From: Prasinococcaceae sp. CCMP 1430 | Taxonomy: Eukaryota; Prasinodermophyta; Palmophyllophyceae; Prasinococcales; Prasinococcaceae | Direction of reading: 5' to 3' | Length of the DNA: 49,528 nucleotides | Assembly (NCBI GenBank): GCA_013416795.1 | Contig: RQSC01000010.1 | Location: 377,643-427,170, forward strand | Shown: positions 44,449 through 49,528 of the stretch, piece by piece | How the letters are laid out: every line of letters begins with the position of its first letter | Numbering within the stretch: the stretch's first letter is position 1 | The notes under the pieces: generated by a model | What the model saw: only the letters and a program-made list of their open reading frames with translations | What the model was told of the DNA's origin: nothing | The model's database searches: none | Position numbers and translations under genes: made by a program

Positions 44449-45135
44449 CTTCAGACTTTCTGTGATGCATGATTCATTTGCCCCTGGCGCTAAGGTCGAT
44501 GTGCCGTGTGCGCTACGAATAGCTTTGTCTGTTTGTTTGCTCATCAACCAAGATTTTCGAGTCATTGAAGGACTTAAGAAAATGAATAGTAATAGTATGG
44601 ATGACCGGAACGACTGGCGGCCAGAGCCTGTCTTTATCCCACACCCTATCGTGAAAGCTGCTCAGATTATAGAAGGAGCATAGAAGTGGAAGTGGTGTTA
44701 ACCGCTGAATTGTTTTGGCTTGACTATAGCATCTAAGTTGGGACTTGGTCTTTAATGCGCGGAGTCTGGACTATAAAGAAGGTCAACAGTGGTCTGGCTT
44801 CGGTTTAACAGAATTGGAATTGTTCTTGGATAGCCTGACCCCAGACGAAAGGCTAAGAATCTACATGACCCGAGAAAGACTGTTGCACTTCCTAGCTATA
44901 AAGTCTGCCTGCTATCCATCGGTATCATTCATCTCCTCAGGAAGACTAGAAATCTGTTTGGTCCATTTTGCTTGAAGGATCTATCCTGACAGAACCAGGA
45001 CAAGAGATAGCTGAAGACATGTTGGGTCGCGAGAATACAGACTCCTATATCCAGATGGCTAAAAGCTACCTAGACAGTTTGCCGTGGTCAAAAACGGACC
45101 CAGAGCTCCAGATGACAGTTGTGACTTGCACATAA
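44396..45135 (+). pseudogene. frameshifted continuation of unrecognised gene(s)
   Basis: Protein-like reading passes through several frames. 44396-44683 contains LSVMHDSFAPGAKVDVPCAL and ends IIEGA-stop. A short frame from about 44686 reads VEVVLTAELFWLDYSI. 44745-44975 contains LDSLTPDERLRIYMTRERLL. A last piece to 45135 reads EIAEDMLGRENTDSYIQMAK and SYLDSLPWSKTDPELQ. The charged, helical, non-repetitive character suggests decay of one or two genes rather than noise. The HDSF motif is reminiscent of single-subunit phage-type RNA polymerases, but nothing else I see supports that family. Sequencing indels are an alternative. Confidence 0.45.
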
Positions 45136-45173
45136 CCGCCTGGGTGGGTTTTGCCGGAGCGCTACCCGGGAAT

Positions 45174-45204
45174 CCAAACACGCCCAGATTGGGCGTGCGT
45201 TTGG
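45174..45204 (-). terminator. atpA 3' stem-loop
   Basis: CCAAAC-ACGCCCA pairs with TGGGCGT-GC-GTTTGG, a 13-bp stem with a 2-base bulge and a 3-base loop, starting 24 bases past the atpA stop on the minus strand. Likely 3' end of the atpI-H-F-A transcript. Confidence 0.65.
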
Positions 45205-45227
45205 GGGAAAATAGTTTATTTAGCAGA

Positions 45228-46769
45228 TTAGGCTACTACAGTTTTTTCTGCTTCTGCTTGCTGTAAAAAAACTTTTGTATATTGCTGAATAGCGGCTTTT
45301 AATGTCGACTGAGCCTCTGGGGTGAGGGTTTTTGTGGAGCGAATGATCTCTCCAAACTCGGGTTGGCTGCTAGCTATGTGTTCTCGGAGCTGGGTTAGAA
45401 ATTTTCTGACCTGTCCAACCTCCAAAACATCGAGGTAACCATTGACACCGGTAAAAATAGTAGCTACTTGAGCTTCAATCACTAAAGGAGCTGCTTGAGC
45501 TTGCTTTAAGAGTTCACGAAGACGTTGTCCTCGTGCTAATTGGTTTTGAGTAGTTTTGTCTAGATCAGAAGCGAACTGCGCAAAGGCTTCCAATTCCGCA
45601 AATTGAGCAAGCTCAAGTTTGAGCTTACCAGCCACCTGCTTCATAGCTTTAATTTGAGCCGCGGATCCAACTCGAGAAACCGAAATGCCTACATTAATGG
45701 CCGGACGAATTCCAGCATTGAACAAATCTGCTGAAAGGAAAATTTGTCCATCGGTGATCGAAATAACATTGGTAGGAATATATGCCGAGACATCACCAGC
45801 TTGAGTTTCGACAATAGGTAAAGCAGTCATGCTGCCCTCCCCTAGCTGAGTGCTTAACTTGGCAGCTCTTTCAAGTAAGCGAGAGTGGAGATAGAATACA
45901 TCTCCCGGATAAGCTTCACGACCTGGTGGACGTCGCAAAAGCAAAGACATTTGACGGTATGCTTGAGCCTGTTTGGAAAGGTCATCATAAACGACCAAGG
46001 TGTGTTGGCCCCGATACATGAAATACTCGGCTAAAGCTGCTCCGGTGTAAGGAGCCAGGTATTGTAGGGTAGCTGGTGCATTTGCGGTCTCAGCTACGAC
46101 AATTGTGTACTCCATGGCTCCACGTTCTTCGAAGGTATTGACTACTTGAGCCACAGAAGAAGCTTTTTGACCAATAGCTACATAAACACAAACTACTTGT
46201 TGCCCTTTTTGGTTTAAGATTGTATCTGTAGCTACTGCAGTTTTCCCAGTTTGCCTATCTCCAATAATGAGTTCACGCTGTCCGCGCCCAATTGGAATCA
46301 TAGCATCAATAGCAATTAGACCTGTTTGCATAGGTTCATATACCGAGCGCCTGGAAATAATCCCAGGTGCAGGGGACTCGATGAGCCGGAATTCCGTTGC
46401 AGCAATGTCACCTTTGCCGTCAATGGGACGAGCAAGAGCATTGACTACCCGTCCTAAGTATCCTTCGCTGACAGGAATTTGAGCAATTTTCCCAGTAGCC
46501 TTGACCGAGCTTCCCTCTTGAATGGTGAGGCCGTCACCCATTAGCACGGCGCCGACATTGTCTGATTCTAAGTTCAAAGCAATGCCCACTGTACCATCCG
46601 CAAACTCAAGCAGCTCTCCTGCCATGACTTTATCAAGGCCGTAGATTCGAGCAATTCCATCTCCTACTTGTAGTACGGTACCAATATTAAGGACCTTCAC
46701 TTCCTGGGTATATTGCTCAATTTGTTTGCGAATGATGCTGCTTATCTCATCGGGTCGGATGTTTACCAT
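45228..46769 (-). CDS. atpA: ATP synthase CF1 alpha subunit
   Basis: 513-residue alpha subunit of the chloroplast F1 ATP synthase, forming the alternating alpha3beta3 ring on the stromal side of the thylakoid. It starts [20 protein letters not shown], the family start. The P-loop [14 protein letters not shown] is at about residues 169-182, followed by the conserved [16 protein letters not shown] and [20 protein letters not shown]; the ATPase signature-like [17 protein letters not shown] is at about 357. Length is normal. It starts 44 bases after the atpF stop, at the end of the atpI-atpH-atpF-atpA series. Confidence 0.99.
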   Translation of the reverse strand: MVNIRPDEISSIIRKQIEQYTQEVKVLNIGTVLQVGDGIARIYGLDKVMAGELLEFADGTVGIALNLESDNVGAVLMGDGLTIQEGSSVKATGKIAQIPVSEGYLGRVVNALARPIDGKGDIAATEFRLIESPAPGIISRRSVYEPMQTGLIAIDAMIPIGRGQRELIIGDRQTGKTAVATDTILNQKGQQVVCVYVAIGQKASSVAQVVNTFEERGAMEYTIVVAETANAPATLQYLAPYTGAALAEYFMYRGQHTLVVYDDLSKQAQAYRQMSLLLRRPPGREAYPGDVFYLHSRLLERAAKLSTQLGEGSMTALPIVETQAGDVSAYIPTNVISITDGQIFLSADLFNAGIRPAINVGISVSRVGSAAQIKAMKQVAGKLKLELAQFAELEAFAQFASDLDKTTQNQLARGQRLRELLKQAQAAPLVIEAQVATIFTGVNGYLDVLEVGQVRKFLTQLREHIASSQPEFGEIIRSTKTLTPEAQSTLKAAIQQYTKVFLQQAEAEKTVVA

Positions 46770-46813
46770 GTAGGTCCAGCGGCAAAGGGGGGGAAGGATA
46801 GCAGCTGAATTTA

Positions 46814-48025
46814 CTAATCAGCCTGACTCTGCATGGTCTTGAGAAGGCTAATATGATAGTCGATCATCTGTGTTTGCACTGATCCATGAAGGCGTGTGCT
46901 CAATGCATCCAAGGCTTCTTTCAGTGCTGAACGTGAGGCCTCTTGGCGCAGTTCCTCAATAATTCTTTGTTCATTCAAACAAAGCGTAGCATTCTTATAG
47001 TCATCCAAGCGCTTAGATTTTTCCGCAGCTTCTTCGATAAGCTCTTGTTTTGCTCGTTCCCTTTGCGAAAAGCCATTTAAACGAATTTCTTCAGCTTCGG
47101 CCTGAGCCTGCTGTAAAAAAGCTCGCTTCTGTTGAAGTTGTTCTATGGTTTCCTGATACCTTTTTTCGGCATTTTGAATCGTATTTAGAATTTCGTCTCT
47201 GCGGTTGTCTAAGAGAGTCGTCAATGAAAGTAGATGGTCTCGGCTCCCTGTCACCATCCTTGGGCCGGTCACCTCTTCCCGAACCGGACATGAGCTTTTC
47301 AACTCATCCGGCTCTCCTGTCCAGCGCTAGACCGAAATTAGGCCAAAGACCTGAACTGCTTGGTCGTTTTCTCGGTTTAGCGCTGGACCTGCCCTTCATA
47401 CCAACAGAAGGGGCTCTTCTAACAATCCCTTAGGATTGCCAGACTGACCAGTAGCCTTGAATCACTTGCTTGGCGTCAAGGTCGCTTATTCAGTACGTGC
47501 CCAGCTCAAAGATGGGTATTGGAAGATCCTGGCTAGAGTCACACCGCTTTTCTTTTGAAGTGGCAGTAGTGACCGGCATAGCTGATGCGAGTGTTTAGCA
47601 GCAGCCAGATCTACGCCTATGCTTTAAGAATCCTAAAAAAGCATAGAGGGCTTCGGGAACCCCAGCAGTACTTAAGCTTTAGACAATTCAGTCTTGACCA
47701 TGATAGCCTCTTTCTCTCACTAGGTATTGCAGAGCATCTACGCTCGGACCCAGCTGTCCCGACATGCGCATGTCCTCCCAAAAAAAATCTTTGCGAGTAA
47801 GTCGAAGCGATTATGCACTAGCCTGCCAGAGTGCAATCGGCTTGCTTGCCGATAATGTCATTCAAATCCTTAGCCCGCACACACTCCCCTACCAAAATAG
47901 ACCAACACGCCAATTACGACTGCCAAATTAAACAAATTGGTATCTAAAAGATTAGTGTTTAGGCCAAAGCCTGCTGCTAGACACTTCCAAGATAATGGCA
48001 TCATCAAGCCAGACGTACTGTTCAT
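46814..48025 (-). CDS. atpF: ATP synthase CF0 subunit b (two exons)
   Basis: Peripheral-stalk b subunit (CF0-I) of chloroplast ATP synthase. Exon 1 is 47881-48025 (145 nt, the land-plant size; [16 protein letters not shown] ... YFGRGV) with the membrane helix [16 protein letters not shown]. Exon 2 is 46814-47223 and continues [20 protein letters not shown], a long charged helix that forms the stalk. Spliced product about 184 residues. An upstream in-frame ATG 15 codons before (MALLNGRG...) is not family-like and is rejected. The chloroplast b subunit is normally matched by b', not present here. Confidence 0.96.
47224..47880 (-). other. atpF intron (group II)
   Basis: 657 nt starting GTGCGGGCTA and ending TCAT. 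Domain V lies at about 47277-47318 (minus: GAGCCGGATGAG ... GTCCGGTTC). Frames inside it on either strand are not genes. Confidence 0.94.
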
Positions 48026-48319
48026 ACTCTCCCTCCCATAGATTGTCCCTCTCCCGTTCAGCAGGGCCACTTTTGGCCCTGGATAGGGTTCTGTCTTTTA
48101 GCTATTAGCTCAAACATGTTTTTTTTGTTAGGGCAAATTGGCACGCTTACGGAAAGGCGTCCAACCTGCCCACATCTGCACTTCTTTTATACCAGTCATT
48201 AGCTTGATGCAATCATCACCATAACTAAACAAAGGTGGTAGATAGATCTAGCCATACCAGGCTAGTGCTAAGAAAAAAGAGGTAGAAGCACCACGAATTA
48301 TAAGGGTCTGTAATGCTAT

Positions 48320-49027
<708 letters not shown>

Positions 49028-49528
49028 TTAATGATGTCCTTCCATAGACTCACCAATATACGCAGCAGCTAGAGTGGCAAAGATGAGAGCTTGAATACCG
49101 CTTGTAAACAGCCCCAAAAAGATCATCGGGATAGGCACTACGATAGGCACTAAAGAAATAAGTACGGCAACCACCAATTCATCTGCTAAAATATTTCCAA
49201 ACAGTCGAAAACTTAAGGAGAGAGGTTTCGTAAAATCTTCTAAAATATTGATGGGCAGAAGGACTGGGGTAGGTTGAATGTATTTACCAAAGTAGCTTAG
49301 GCCTCTTTTGCGCAAACCAGCAGAAAAGTAAGCTGCCGACGTCATGAGTGCTAGGGCCACAGTGGTATTAATGTCATTGGTTGGTGCAGCCAACTCTCCG
49401 TGGGGGAGCTCAATCACTCTCCAAGGAAAAAGAGCTCCAGACCAGTTGGAAACAAAGATAAAAAGAAAAAGAGTTCCTACAAAGGGAACCCAGGGACGGT
49501 ATTCTTTCTCTCCAATCTGGGTTTTAGC
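49028..49528 (-). CDS. atpI: ATP synthase CF0 subunit a, 5' end cut by window
   Basis: C-terminal 166 or so residues of CF0 subunit a (CF0-IV), which provides the proton half-channels beside the c ring. The frame is open to the window edge, reading in the cut end [20 protein letters not shown] then [25 protein letters not shown]. So the real start lies outside the window and an internal start near 49417 is wrong. Conserved residues are seen in [22 protein letters not shown] (the essential arginine in FRLFGN) and the C-terminal [17 protein letters not shown]. It leads atpI-atpH-atpF-atpA. Confidence 0.98.
   Translation of the reverse strand, partial: AKTQIGEKEYRPWVPFVGTLFLFIFVSNWSGALFPWRVIELPHGELAAPTNDINTTVALALMTSAAYFSAGLRKRGLSYFGKYIQPTPVLLPINILEDFTKPLSLSFRLFGNILADELVVAVLISLVPIVVPIPMIFLGLFTSGIQALIFATLAAAYIGESMEGHH

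Overview
This is a piece of a chloroplast genome from a streptophyte green plant, most likely a streptophyte (charophyte-grade) alga. It carries photosystem II genes, rbcL, a plastid NDH gene cluster, plastid ATP synthase genes, a ycf2-type giant ORF, a trans-spliced rps12, cis group II introns in clpP, ndhA, ndhB, atpF and trnG-UCC, and a group I intron in trnL-UAA. These introns sit at land-plant positions (rps12 exons 114/232/26 nt, ndhA exon 2 539 nt, clpP exon 1 71 nt, atpF exon 1 145 nt). A plastid tilS (ycf62), a gene kept by some green algae but absent from seed-plant plastomes, together with long spacers and scrambled operons, argues for an alga rather than a land plant. The fairly GC-rich base composition would fit a Klebsormidium-like lineage, but that placement is inference.

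Layout. 0.5-1.3 kb: trnT-UGU(-) and intron-containing trnL-UAA(+). 2.8-9.4 kb: rpl20(-), rps12 exon 1(-), three-exon clpP(-), then psbB-psbT-psbN(-)-psbH. 9.8-13.1 kb: intronless trnA-UGC, 23S, 4.5S-like and 5S rRNA, without 16S or trnI in front. 14.2-18.0 kb: rps12 exons 2-3, rps7 and ndhB, whose 3' end runs into an antisense 16S fragment. 18.8-20.9 kb: trnR-CCG and rbcL. 21.3-26.5 kb, minus strand: rps15-ndhH-ndhA-ndhI-ndhG-ndhE. 27.1-29.6 kb: trnR-ACG, petL, petG, trnW(-), trnP(-), psaJ, rpl33, rps18. 30.9-33.5 kb: tilS and trnD-GUC. 33.6-41.7 kb, minus: ycf2-like giant gene with an apparent frameshift at an ambiguous base. 42.0-43.2 kb, minus: trnH, trnR-UCU, trnG-UCC with intron. 43.6-45.1 kb: a block of unrecognised, partly frameshifted ORFs with strong Shine-Dalgarno sequences. 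45.2 kb to the end, minus: atpI(partial)-atpH-atpF-atpA.

Functionally the window covers parts of photosystem II (CP47, PsbT, PsbH, PsbN), photosystem I (PsaJ), cytochrome b6f (PetL, PetG), NDH-1-like complex (NdhA, B, E, G, H, I), ATP synthase (AtpA, F, H, I), Rubisco large subunit, translation (rRNAs, ribosomal proteins, tRNAs, TilS), and proteostasis or import (ClpP, Ycf2).

The most unusual points are: (1) ndhB has lost its native C-terminus and reads through antisense 16S rRNA sequence, which supplies a hydrophobic segment; this may mark an inverted-repeat/single-copy junction. (2) The rRNA operon is broken between 16S/trnI and trnA. (3) A foreign-looking, decayed ORF block lies beside atpA. 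(4) The ycf2-like gene has a huge acidic repeat and an interrupted frame. (5) A psbM-like relic may lie near the left end. No CRISPR array or insertion sequence was seen.
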